Assembly (NCBI GenBank): GCA_047639475.1
Contig: JBLIOD010000027.1
Location: 1 to 35,098 of the forward strand
Length of the DNA: 35,098 nucleotides
Source: JAAELZ01 sp047639475
Lineage (GTDB): Bacteria; Pseudomonadota; Gammaproteobacteria; Arenicellales; Poriferihabitantaceae
Direction: 5' to 3'
Part shown: positions 27,189-35,098 of the stretch, piece by piece
How positions within the stretch are numbered: position 1 is the stretch's first letter
How the letters are laid out: each line of letters starts with the position of its first letter
Notes under the pieces: model-generated
What the model saw: the letters and a program-made list of their open reading frames with translations, nothing else
What the model was told of the DNA's origin: nothing
Database searches by the model: none
Program-made: the position numbers and the translations under genes

Positions 27189-27815
27189 ATGATTCCCTTC
27201 GCCGTAGCCAGTAGCTTTTTTGCCGTATCCATATTGTTGGCTTTTTCACCTGGCCCCGATAATATTTTTGTTCTAACACAGTCATTGCTAAACGGTCGAT
27301 TTGCCGGATTGGCAGTAACCGTGGGCTTGGCCAGTGGCATACTTATTCATACCGCAGCAGTTAGCCTAGGGGTGGCTGCCTTGCTTGCCACTTCACCGGT
27401 ATTATTTAATGCCCTCAAATTGGTTGGTGCCACGTATTTGTTGTATCTTGCTTGGGGCGCCTTTAACGCTTCAGCCATAAAAGAGACTATGGCGAGTGCG
27501 CCAAAATTAAGCACAGCAAAGCTTTTTTTTAGGGGCTTCATTATGAACGTGACCAACCCGAAGGTGACGATATTCTTCCTGGCTTTTCTGCCTCAATTCA
27601 CCGATCCAAACCGCGGCTCAGTTGCTTTGCAAATTGTTCAATTGGGCGGCCTGTTTATAGTCTCGACGCTACTAATCTTTGGTGGCATTGCTTTACTAGC
27701 AGGCTTACTTGGTCCTAAACTCCAGAATTCTCAAAAGTTTCAACGTATTTTGAACAGAACCGCTGCGGTAATCTTTGGGGGACTGGCATTGAAGTTGCTG
27801 TCCGCGCAACTTTAA
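27189..27815 (+). CDS. LysE/RhtB-family exporter, second of a tandem pair
   Basis: A 208-residue transporter, 22 bp after the preceding LysE gene. N-terminal LAFSPGPDNIFVLTQSLLNGR is the family signature; LKLVGATYLLYLAWGAFNA and NVTNPKVTIFFLAFLPQFTD follow. It is diverged from its neighbour rather than a recent copy, so this is two paralogues with possibly different substrates. It ends the plus-strand run that begins with the DUF349 gene, before a hairpin at 27925-27956. Confidence 0.9.
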   Translation: MIPFAVASSFFAVSILLAFSPGPDNIFVLTQSLLNGRFAGLAVTVGLASGILIHTAAVSLGVAALLATSPVLFNALKLVGATYLLYLAWGAFNASAIKETMASAPKLSTAKLFFRGFIMNVTNPKVTIFFLAFLPQFTDPNRGSVALQIVQLGGLFIVSTLLIFGGIALLAGLLGPKLQNSQKFQRILNRTAAVIFGGLALKLLSAQL

Positions 27816-27924
27816 GTCGCTCTCATTTCAGCGTTACAAAATCGCTCAAAAAAACCTCTGGATTCGCGATTAACAATCGCCTTGTTATTAATCGTATGTG
27901 GGGATAATAGATTAAAATTTTATA

Positions 27925-27956
27925 GACCCCTTCGTTACAGAAACGAAGAGGTCTTT
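27925..27956. terminator. probable bidirectional terminator
   Basis: GACCCCTTCGTT (27925-27936) pairs with AACGAAGAGGTC (27942-27953) with one C/A mismatch and a 5-nt loop; TTT follows. It sits between convergent LysE and etfA. On the minus strand the stem is followed by TATAAAATTTT. Confidence 0.7.
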
Positions 27957-27982
27957 ACAAATTGACGCGATCTGACAGAAAA

Positions 27983-28912
27983 CTACAGAGCCGCTTCCAA
28001 AGCAGGAATAACGTCAAATAAGTCTGCAACTAAACCGTAGTTCGCCACCTGAAAAATAGGGGCGTCTTCGTCCGTATTTACCGCAACGATAATTTTGCTT
28101 TCCTTCATGCCAGCTAAGTGTTGAATTGCACCTGAGATACCAAAAGCGATATATACATCTGGTGCTACCACCTTACCAGTTTGCCCGACCTGTAACTCAT
28201 TAGGGGCGTAACCTGCGTCAACCGCAGCGCGTGACGCGCCAATAGCCGCACCCAGCTTCTCAGCCAAAGGATCAAGGATTTTGAAGTTCTCTTCGCTACC
28301 CATACCGCGACCACCTGAAACCACTATCTTGGCGCTGACCAAATCAGGTCGATCAGATTGGCCTATTTGTTCAGATACGAATTGCGATCCAACAAATGCT
28401 GCTTCGGCTGCAATACTTTCAACCGCTGCGGAGTTCGAGCCTTCTAGTGCTTCAAATGAAGTGCTACGAACAGTGATCAACTTGGTTGCGTCAGTGCTTT
28501 GAACCGTCGCAATGGCATTACCCGCATAGATTGGACGCTGAAACGTATCGGGGCTGACGACCGCAGAAATATCAGATATCTGCTGTACATCTAGTTTAGC
28601 AGCTACGCGTGGCATCCAGTTTTTACCAGAGGCTGTGGCCACTGCTAAAATATGACCATAATCACCGGCAATGCCTCTGACAAGAGAAGCCATATTTTCA
28701 GCAATACCCGTTGCCAGGCTCGCATCGTCAGCGTGCAGCACTTTGCTTACACCTGCTGCGCTTGCGGCTTCATGAGCCACCGCAGCACAATCGCTACCTG
28801 CCACCAAAACATGGACATCTGCATCGCCCAATTGGCTAGCTGCGCTGATTGCGCTCAATGTCATGCCATTTAATTCGCTGTTATTATGTTCAGCTACGAC
28901 TAGTACGCTCAT
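27983..28912 (-). CDS. etfA: electron transfer flavoprotein alpha subunit
   Basis: FAD-binding subunit of the ETF heterodimer, which passes electrons from acyl-CoA and other dehydrogenases to the quinone pool through ETF-quinone oxidoreductase. The 309-residue protein has the N-terminal ETF domain (1-180) and a C-terminal FAD domain with VSGGRGMGSEENFKILDPLA (about 200-220), ASRAAVDAGYAPNELQVGQT and the closing APIFQVANYGLVADLFDVIP. Its ATG overlaps the etfB stop (ATGA). No electron-donating dehydrogenase or ETF-QO is in the window. Confidence 0.96.
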   Translation of the reverse strand: MSVLVVAEHNNSELNGMTLSAISAASQLGDADVHVLVAGSDCAAVAHEAASAAGVSKVLHADDASLATGIAENMASLVRGIAGDYGHILAVATASGKNWMPRVAAKLDVQQISDISAVVSPDTFQRPIYAGNAIATVQSTDATKLITVRSTSFEALEGSNSAAVESIAAEAAFVGSQFVSEQIGQSDRPDLVSAKIVVSGGRGMGSEENFKILDPLAEKLGAAIGASRAAVDAGYAPNELQVGQTGKVVAPDVYIAFGISGAIQHLAGMKESKIIVAVNTDEDAPIFQVANYGLVADLFDVIPALEAAL

Positions 28913-29661
28913 GATATTACTTTCTCCACGTTACGTAATTTTTCAATTAGTTCTTCTACGCTACCCACGATAATGCCGGGCTCACGTTCTGAAGGCTCTT
29001 CTACCTTTACCACATTCAAACGTGGCGCAAAATCAACACCCATACTATCTGCTTCGATCACTTCAAGCGGCTTTTTCTTCGCTTTCATGATGTTCGGCAA
29101 ATTTGGATAGCGTGGCTCGTTCAGACGTAAGTCTGTCGTGATCACAGCAGGCAGTGAAAGATTCAAAGTTTCAATGCCGTCATCCGTTTCACGGCTTAGT
29201 GCAACACTGCCATCTGAAAACTCGGCTTTAGAAGCAAAAGTGCCCTGCGGCCAATCTAACATTGCCGCTAACATTTGACCGGTTTGATTTGAATCATCGT
29301 CTATGGCTTGCTTGCCTAGAACAACCACGCCTGGTCCCATATCATCTACTGCTTTCTTTAGCAGTTTCGCGACACCTAAGGGTTCTACAGCCGCGTCAGT
29401 TTTAATCAAAACCGCCTCATCAGCGCCCATGGCAAGCGCAGTACGAAGTGTCTCTTGTGACTTTTCTGTGCCGATTGATATCGCGACCACTTCTGTGGCA
29501 ACGCCTGCTTCACGCATACGCAAAGCTTCTTCAATGGCGACTTCATCAAATGGATTCATTGCCATTTTGACATTTTCGGTTTCTACACCGGATTGATCAG
29601 ACTTAACGCGGATTTTCACGTTGTAGTCAATGACCCGTTTTACTGGTACCAAGACTTTCAT
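28909..29661 (-). CDS. etfB: electron transfer flavoprotein beta subunit
   Basis: A 250-residue AMP-binding partner of EtfA. It begins MKVLVPVKRVIDYNVKIRVK, with NPFDEVAIEEALRMREAG, VVLGKQAIDDDSNQTGQMLAA and TTDLRLNEPRYPNLPNIMKAKKK, all standard for the housekeeping (group I) ETF of beta-oxidation and amino-acid degradation. It is the first gene of the pair; the 12-base run GTATTGAGATTA just upstream (29670-29681) recurs at 29802-29813. Confidence 0.96.
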   Translation of the reverse strand: MKVLVPVKRVIDYNVKIRVKSDQSGVETENVKMAMNPFDEVAIEEALRMREAGVATEVVAISIGTEKSQETLRTALAMGADEAVLIKTDAAVEPLGVAKLLKKAVDDMGPGVVVLGKQAIDDDSNQTGQMLAAMLDWPQGTFASKAEFSDGSVALSRETDDGIETLNLSLPAVITTDLRLNEPRYPNLPNIMKAKKKPLEVIEADSMGVDFAPRLNVVKVEEPSEREPGIIVGSVEELIEKLRNVEKVIS

Positions 29662-29920
29662 TGCGCTTTGTATTGAGATTAAAAAAGTGGCGAGATATTA
29701 GCATAGGCGCGTTAATACTGGTAAGTCATAGTTGGGTCTGGCGGCGTCCACTTGTTGGTTTGCAGCGACAGCAATGAAAAATACCCGCTCTCACAGGCGA
29801 AGTATTGAGATTAATTTTCAAATTCGTCTTTCATACCAATATACTACCATTTAGAGCGTGAATCATGCTGATCCATCAGCTATAATTATCGTTAATATAA
29901 ATTTTACTATAGGTACAATT

Positions 29921-30123
29921 ACGTCAGTAGCACGAGTTACAGAAATAATCGCTTCTTCAAATAAAGACTTTGACGACGCCATTAAGAAAGGCGTGAAACG
30001 GGCAGCCAAGACATTGAAGAATGTTCGCAGTGCATGGGTTAAAGATCAAACCGTAAGCATCGAAGACGGCAAATTTCGTCATACAGTGTTTCAATGCACG
30101 TCACTTTTGTTTTAGAAGACTAA
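29921..30123 (+). pseudogene. dodecin flavin-binding protein, start codon and frame disrupted
   Basis: Dodecins form a 12-subunit shell that stores flavin. From ACG at 29921, preceded by an AGGT-type ribosome-binding site (29911-29914, about 7 bases), the frame reads TSVARVTEIIASSNKDFDDA, then VKRAAKTLKNVRSAWVKDQT and IEDGK, matching dodecin. Relatives start with Met here, so ATG has probably become ACG. Just after IEDGK the family ending appears in a different frame, as ISSYSVSMHVTFVLED and a stop at 30121-30123. One extra A in AAA (30071-30073) restores it. Without the repair the frame gives an unrelated tail and stops at 30115. Two separate lesions indicate a dead or dying gene; GTG at 29858 is the only in-frame standard start. 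Confidence 0.75.
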
Positions 30124-30137
30124 AACTCAGTTCGTTA

Positions 30138-30167
30138 CCGCGTTATTTATTTTACAGAGTAACGCGG
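30138..30167. repeat. perfect 8-bp inverted repeat upstream of pckA
   Basis: CCGCGTTA (30138-30145) and TAACGCGG (30160-30167), 14-nt spacer, in the 116-bp gap between the dodecin relic and pckA. There is no T-run, so an operator or mRNA structure is as likely as a terminator. Confidence 0.5.
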
Positions 30168-30239
30168 AAAGCACCCTATTAAAAAATATACCCATTACAG
30201 GGTAGAGATAAGTCACCCCAATATTTAGCCAACGATACA

Positions 30240-31847
30240 ATGAGCAACATAGATCAACACCTACAAAACCTCGGTATTCTTGATAGTACGGAAGTCGTTT
30301 ATAACCCCAGTTACGAATTACTCTTTGAAGAGGAAATGGACTCGAGTCTAGAAGGTTATGAAAAAGGCCTTCTAACCACTATGGGCGCCGTATCAGTAGA
30401 CACTGGCATCTTTACTGGTCGCTCACCGAAAGATAAATACATCGTTCGTGACGACACCTCCCGCGAAAACGTGTGGTGGTCGGACCAAGGCAAAAATGAC
30501 AACAACCCCATGTCGCAAGAAATTTGGGATGACTTAAAAGGCAAGGTTACCGAAGGTTTGTCTAACAAACGCTTGTTTGTGGTTGATGCCTTTTGCGGCG
30601 CCAATCCTGCGACTCAACTAAAAGTACGTTTTGTTATGGAAGTTGCATGGCAGGCTCACTTCGTGAAGAACATGTTTATTCGTCCTAGCGACGAAGAGTT
30701 GGCTGATTTCACCCCAGACTTCACTATATTGAACGGGTCTAAAACAGTCAATCAAGATTGGGAGCAACAAGGCCTTAATTCAGAGAACTTCGTGGCTTTC
30801 AACTTAACTGAAGGCATGCAGTTAATCGGCGGCACTTGGTATGGCGGAGAAATGAAAAAAGGTATGTTCTCCATGATGAACTACCTATTGCCGCTTAAGG
30901 GCATTGCATCAATGCACTGCTCAGCAAATAAAGGGACTGATGGCGATACCGCTATCTTCTTTGGTTTATCAGGCACGGGTAAAACCACGCTATCAACCGA
31001 TTCTACTCGTCAATTAGTGGGCGACGATGAACATGGTTGGGACGATGACGGCATCTTCAACTTTGAAGGTGGTTGCTACGCTAAAACTGTTAACTTAAGC
31101 GAAGAAGCTGAGCCGGATATTTTTGGTGCGATTCGCCGTGATGCCCTACTTGAAAATGTAGGCGTGGGATCTGATGGTGTCATTGATTTTAAGGACACCA
31201 CAAAAACAGAGAATACCCGGGTTTCCTATCCGATCTATCACATCAACAATATTGTCCAGCCTGTCTCAAGAGCTGGCCATGCCAGTAAGGTCATTTTCCT
31301 CTCGGCAGATGCATTTGGTGTATTGCCCCCTGTTGCCAGGCTAACGCCTGAACAAATGCAGTATCACTTCTTGTCTGGCTTCACCTCCAAGCTTGCGGGC
31401 ACTGAGCGCGGCGTTACCGAACCCACTCCCACATTTTCAGCCTGCTTTGGCGCTGCCTTCTTAAGTCTACACCCAACACGCTATGCTGAAACTTTGGTTA
31501 AGCGAGTAGAAAATGTCGGGGCTCAGGCTTATCTAGTGAATACAGGTTGGAACGGCACCGGAAAACGTATTTCTATTCAAAATACCCGCGAAATCATCAA
31601 TGCCATTCTAGATGGCTCCATTGAAGAATCTGAAACCATCCAACTACCCTACTTTGATTTTGCTATACCTACTGCGTTATCTGGAGTAGAAACTGACATT
31701 CTCGACCCACGTAACACCTACGCTGATGCAAGCGAGTGGGATACCAAGGCTACCGATTTGGCTAAATTATTTATCACTAATTTTGAAAAATACACTGACA
31801 CTGATGCTGGTAAATCATTGGTATTAGCTGGACCATCGTTGACATAA
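30240..31847 (+). CDS. pckA: phosphoenolpyruvate carboxykinase (ATP)
   Basis: Gluconeogenic enzyme that converts oxaloacetate and ATP to PEP, CO2 and ADP. The 535-residue protein has TGRSPKDKYIVRD (Arg61), YGGEMKKGMFSMMNYLLP (about 201-218), the P-loop GLSGTGKTTLSTD (242-254) and LVGDDEHGWDDDGIFNFEGGCYAK, all of the ATP-dependent family. Length is normal. It is monocistronic, with a clear terminator 24 bp downstream. Combined with fumarase and AvtA it points to growth on organic acids and amino acids. Confidence 0.97.
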   Translation: MSNIDQHLQNLGILDSTEVVYNPSYELLFEEEMDSSLEGYEKGLLTTMGAVSVDTGIFTGRSPKDKYIVRDDTSRENVWWSDQGKNDNNPMSQEIWDDLKGKVTEGLSNKRLFVVDAFCGANPATQLKVRFVMEVAWQAHFVKNMFIRPSDEELADFTPDFTILNGSKTVNQDWEQQGLNSENFVAFNLTEGMQLIGGTWYGGEMKKGMFSMMNYLLPLKGIASMHCSANKGTDGDTAIFFGLSGTGKTTLSTDSTRQLVGDDEHGWDDDGIFNFEGGCYAKTVNLSEEAEPDIFGAIRRDALLENVGVGSDGVIDFKDTTKTENTRVSYPIYHINNIVQPVSRAGHASKVIFLSADAFGVLPPVARLTPEQMQYHFLSGFTSKLAGTERGVTEPTPTFSACFGAAFLSLHPTRYAETLVKRVENVGAQAYLVNTGWNGTGKRISIQNTREIINAILDGSIEESETIQLPYFDFAIPTALSGVETDILDPRNTYADASEWDTKATDLAKLFITNFEKYTDTDAGKSLVLAGPSLT

Positions 31848-31870
31848 AGTCAGCAAGTTAAGAATTAATT

Positions 31871-31898
31871 AAAGCGCCTGAGTTCGGGCGCTTTTTTT
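31871..31898 (+). terminator. intrinsic terminator after pckA
   Basis: AAAGCGCC (31871-31878) pairs with GGCGCTTT (31887-31894), 8-nt loop, followed by further T's. Confidence 0.9.
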
Positions 31899-31926
31899 GT
31901 GTATAAAATTGAGGTAATCTGAACGC

Positions 31927-32562
31927 ATGAACAAACCAACTCTTTATCACGCACATGACCCTATGTGCAGCTTTTGCTGGGCTTTTCGCTCGACCTGGGA
32001 AACCGTTCTCCCCCAATTGAAAGACACGGTCAATGTTGTCAATGTTGTCGGTGGTTTGGCGCCCGATTCAGATCAACCGATGCCCTCAGAAATGCAGAGT
32101 AAACTCTCAGGCACATGGAAACATATTGAACACAGTATTCTCGGCACACAGTTTAACCACGCGTTTTGGTCTGAATGTAAACCACGTAGATCAACTTATC
32201 CTGCTTGCCGCGCTGCACTAATCGCGCGTAATATTAGCCACGAGCTAGAAGATAAAATGACCCTAGCGATCCAACAGGCGTATTACTTAAATGCCCAAAA
32301 CCCATCAGATGAAGATACGCTCATTACCGCAGCGGCTAGCATTGGCTTAGACACAACCGCTTTTGCACAGTCTTTGCGCAGTGAAGAAATAAATACGCAA
32401 TTGACAGACGAGCTAAAAATGGCGCGGTCATTGGGTTTAAACAGTTTTCCTGGGCTGTTAATCACCGACGGAAACAAAGGGTTTCATATTCCCATCGAAT
32501 ATAACGACACGGACGAGATGCTTAACCGTATTCATTCTGCCGTTAAAGAAATCTGTCAATAA
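31927..32562 (+). CDS. DsbA-family thioredoxin-fold protein
   Basis: A 211-residue protein with the active site DPMCSFCWAF (Cys14, Cys17) near the N-terminus and a helical insertion. It resembles the FrnE/DsbA-like group, which includes disulfide isomerases and related enzymes. There is no signal peptide, so it is likely cytoplasmic. SLGLNSFPGLLITDG supplies the cis-Pro loop found in thioredoxin folds. It lies between the pckA terminator and avtA, transcribed in the same direction with an 84-bp gap to avtA, so the two may be separate units. Redox partner unknown. Confidence 0.87.
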   Translation: MNKPTLYHAHDPMCSFCWAFRSTWETVLPQLKDTVNVVNVVGGLAPDSDQPMPSEMQSKLSGTWKHIEHSILGTQFNHAFWSECKPRRSTYPACRAALIARNISHELEDKMTLAIQQAYYLNAQNPSDEDTLITAAASIGLDTTAFAQSLRSEEINTQLTDELKMARSLGLNSFPGLLITDGNKGFHIPIEYNDTDEMLNRIHSAVKEICQ

Positions 32563-32646
32563 AACGCACAGTATATCGGCAATACTTGCTCGAAACCTAA
32601 GCCAACTGCCGTTAGAATCACGACAGCAGTAAACTTAAATTAAACT

Positions 32647-33921
32647 ATGAAATTCTCAAAATTTGGCAACCGCCTAAGCAGCGACAGCGGCATCTTGCAG
32701 TTAATGGATGATCTAGGCAATGCAGTGAACACCGCACCCGGTGAAGAGCTTTATATGCTCGGCGGCGGCAACCCCAGTCATATTCCCGAGGTACAGAGTA
32801 TCTTACAAGATGAGTTGCTTAACATTGTCGAGGACAAAAGCAGCTTTAATAACTTAGTGGGTGATTACGATGGCCCACAAGGCAACGAGACATTCATTAA
32901 GAGCTTGGCCGAAATGTTTAGCTCAGAATATGGCTGGCACATCGATGAGTCACATATCGCCATTACTAACGGCAGTCAATCTAGCTTCGGTTTGATTTTT
33001 AATTTACTCGCGGGCGACTTCCCTGACGGTAGCAACAAAACCATCATGCTGCCATTGGTACCAGAATATATAGGCTATGGTGATGTTGGCTTGTCGGACG
33101 CCCCATTATTTACAGCGATTAAACCGTTGATTGACGTTGGCGAAGATGGATTTTACAAATACCGTGTTGATTTCGACAACATTAATTTAGACGACTCCAT
33201 CGGCGCAGTGTGTGTTTCTCGTCCGACCAACCCAACGGGCAACGTTATCACCGACGAGGAAGTTCATAAGCTGGCCAAGTTAACCAAAGCGGCCGGCATT
33301 CCGATGATCATCGATGGCGCCTACGGTTTACCTTTCCCCAATATTGTATTTAGCGACGCGACGCCCTACTGGGATGAGAATGTTATTTTATGCTTGAGCT
33401 TATCTAAGCTAGGCTTACCCGCGGTCCGCACAGGCATTGTTATCGCCAATCCAGCGTTGATACAAAAACTAACAGGCGCCAATGCGATCTTTAGTTTGGC
33501 GCCGGGCAGCTTAGGCCCGACGATGATGACACGCCTAGTACAAAACAGAAAATTGCTAGATATCAGCAACAATCTAATACGTCCTTACTATCAAAAGCAG
33601 GTACAGATCGCGGTGAAGGCTGTTCAAGACAGCATGCAGGATTTGCCAGTGTATATCCATCAGCCAGAAGGCGCCATTTTCTTGTGGCTATGGTTTAAAG
33701 ACCTGCCCATCGATAGCGACGAGCTTTATCGCCGCCTAAAGGAAAAAAATGTCTTAATCATCGCGGGGCAACATTTCTTCCCGGGCATAGAGGATAAAGA
33801 TTGGACTCATCAGTATGAGTGTATTCGAGTGAGCTATGTAACGGATGAAGAGACCTTGCAGAAAGGAATTCAGAAAATCGGGGAAGTTGTTAGAGTGGCA
33901 TTTCAGAACAAAGAAGCATAG
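32647..33921 (+). CDS. avtA: valine--pyruvate aminotransferase AvtA
   Basis: PLP-dependent class I/II aminotransferase interconverting valine and pyruvate with 2-oxoisovalerate and alanine. The 424-residue protein has GGGNPSHIPEVQ (39-50), NGSQSSFGLIFNLLA, SRPTNPTGN (191-199), IIDGAYG (Asp223, Tyr226) and the PLP-lysine motif SLSKLGLPAVRTG (Lys254). The C-terminal QPEGAIFLWLWF also fits AvtA. Length is typical. It is followed within 20 bp by the 3' end of a decayed oxidoreductase gene on the other strand. Confidence 0.93.
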   Translation: MKFSKFGNRLSSDSGILQLMDDLGNAVNTAPGEELYMLGGGNPSHIPEVQSILQDELLNIVEDKSSFNNLVGDYDGPQGNETFIKSLAEMFSSEYGWHIDESHIAITNGSQSSFGLIFNLLAGDFPDGSNKTIMLPLVPEYIGYGDVGLSDAPLFTAIKPLIDVGEDGFYKYRVDFDNINLDDSIGAVCVSRPTNPTGNVITDEEVHKLAKLTKAAGIPMIIDGAYGLPFPNIVFSDATPYWDENVILCLSLSKLGLPAVRTGIVIANPALIQKLTGANAIFSLAPGSLGPTMMTRLVQNRKLLDISNNLIRPYYQKQVQIAVKAVQDSMQDLPVYIHQPEGAIFLWLWFKDLPIDSDELYRRLKEKNVLIIAGQHFFPGIEDKDWTHQYECIRVSYVTDEETLQKGIQKIGEVVRVAFQNKEA

Positions 33922-33941
33922 TAATTCAGTTTCCTGTTTCG

Positions 33942-34970
33942 TTATTTTTGTATAGGCGCGTCATTGACTAAGGTTGCGATTTGCTCGGCGATACCTGACG
34001 CACCCACTAAATTGCCGTAATAAGATTCAGCAAGACAACCAATAACGGTTATTTTTTATCGTAAATACCCTTCGCATCAAGCAAATGGCACAGAGCCGAA
34101 ATACACAGTCCACTTGCATCCGGGCTAACTTCTGCGATTCCTTGCTTAATCAAATGGTGGGAAAACTAATTTGAAAATCGTTGAGGACCTGCACAATTAA
34201 TCACACCATCGAACAACGAGGTGTCCTCATTACTTGAGCGAACTTGCACTTGTTGATCATCTTCTAATCGAATTGTGTAAACCCTTTGATCAATCGGTCG
34301 GCACCTTCCCTCATCTAACTTGTACTGCATAAAATCGAACATTTCTGGTGCCATTCTATAACGATGGATGAACCAAAACTTTCTCAGTTTGTGATCTAGT
34401 TTTGCCTGAACTGGCACTGATAGCGTTGGCCAAAGTTTCAAAAACACCGCTTTAAAATCATTAAACCCTTGCTGCCATTCGTCATACTGGGCAATGCCCT
34501 TTCTAATTTTTTTATGAGCTGCAGAGCTTGCTGATTGGCCGGTAAGCGTTTATCAACTTCCATGTCAAACTCCACCTTTTCTCTGAGCGGAGCGTCGACT
34601 AGAGGGAATCTAGCCTGCCTTGAAAACAATGTTAATGCCCGTAAAGCCGGCCTTTTCCAGCACCACAGCAGCATCACAAGCACTCAGACCGGCTCCTATA
34701 ATCGCTGGATGCTGAGTTGCGGCTAAGCGTCTGATGCCTTTGACGTCACATACATCATTGATAATAAAATCACTTTCCCCTTCGTGAAATACCCTTGACT
34801 AACTATTTCCTAAGCATAGAAACACCCGATCAAAACCCGGCGGCATTTCAGCCACCATCTCTCGCTTATGAAGAAACTCTCCAGAATAACTAGAGCGTGT
34901 TTTGTGCAGTAATTCTTGCAAAAAATCACCGTAAACGTATCGAGACAGGTAAGTTCGTTCTAATTACGTT
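33942..34970 (-). pseudogene. decayed FAD/NAD(P)-binding oxidoreductase
   Basis: Scattered over several frames are consecutive segments of a FAD-NAD(P)-binding-type protein: YVYGDFLQELL; HPAIIGAGLSACDAA (Rossmann motif); LTLFSRQARFPLVDAP; QYDEWQQGFNDF; FIHRYRMAPEMFDFM; FDGVINCAGPQRFSN; IAEVSPDASGLCIS; and a C-terminus ITVIGCLAESYYGNLVGAS, ending at a stop at 33942-33944. Lesions: a stop after LCLGNS, a +1 shift after GFTGI, one missing A in a seven-A run (near 34507-34513), TAG after QRFSN, and one missing A in a six-A run (near 34052-34057). Nothing upstream of about 34970 matches the usual N-terminal FAD-binding region, so the 5' part is lost or unreadable. The gene has been non-functional for some time. 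Confidence 0.8.
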
Positions 34971-35098
34971 AAGAGAGTGCAGCATAACTCACGGCTGTAG
35001 CTTGATATTTCCGAAGTGGTCGTTTTTTGAGATATATTTGCCTAATTTCACGTAATCGATCATGATTTTTTTACAACCCTATCGGTTCGAGCGCCTAA

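Overview
The window looks like part of a gammaproteobacterial chromosome, probably marine or free-living. Supporting signs are the mtaD-like/ubiG/gph block, a YccA/Bax1 protein, RppH, HspQ, a class I (4Fe-4S) fumarase, an ATP-type PEP carboxykinase, EtfAB and AvtA. Coding is dense with many 4-26 bp overlaps, except at the two ends. I found no rRNA, tRNA or CRISPR array.

Layout. 0-5.1 kb is accessory and decaying: an Mrr-type restriction endonuclease, an apparently autonomous small transcription unit (promoter, operator-like palindrome, folded RNA, terminator), two minus-strand genes of unknown family (one with an internal amber codon, one of only 50 codons), a secreted DUF1566-like protein whose start region carries a frame-breaking 11-bp tandem repeat, and an IS1182-type transposase with three nonsense codons. 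5.1-7.6 kb holds rppH, a LysR regulator and yccA. 7.6-15.7 kb is one minus-strand run of eight genes: deaminase-like amidohydrolase, ubiG, gph, rmuC, an MsrQ-like membrane protein, a LysE exporter, an enolase-superfamily sugar-acid dehydratase and a GMC oxidoreductase. 15.9-22.0 kb carries a TerC protein, a GhrA-like reductase, a frameshifted TAXI binding protein, hspQ, an AlkA-like glycosylase and a LysM lytic transglycosylase. 22.2-27.8 kb is a plus-strand run: a DUF349 protein, fumarase, a lipid A-type acyltransferase and two tandem LysE exporters. 28-34 kb has etfBA, a dodecin pseudogene, pckA, a DsbA-family protein and avtA. The last 1.1 kb is a heavily decayed FAD/NAD(P)-binding oxidoreductase.

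Functionally the core is central carbon and electron metabolism (fumarase, PckA, EtfAB, AvtA, GhrA-like), RNA/DNA maintenance (RppH, RmuC, AlkA-like), envelope work (transglycosylase, acyltransferase) and amino-acid export (three LysE proteins).

The most novel parts are the 1.4-2.4 kb segment (regulated small RNA candidate plus two unrecognised genes) and a pattern of decay. Four single-base frameshifts, in three different broken genes, can each be repaired by adding one A to an A-run, while A-runs of similar length in the intact neighbours stay in frame. No complete new defence or metabolic system can be demonstrated from sequence alone.
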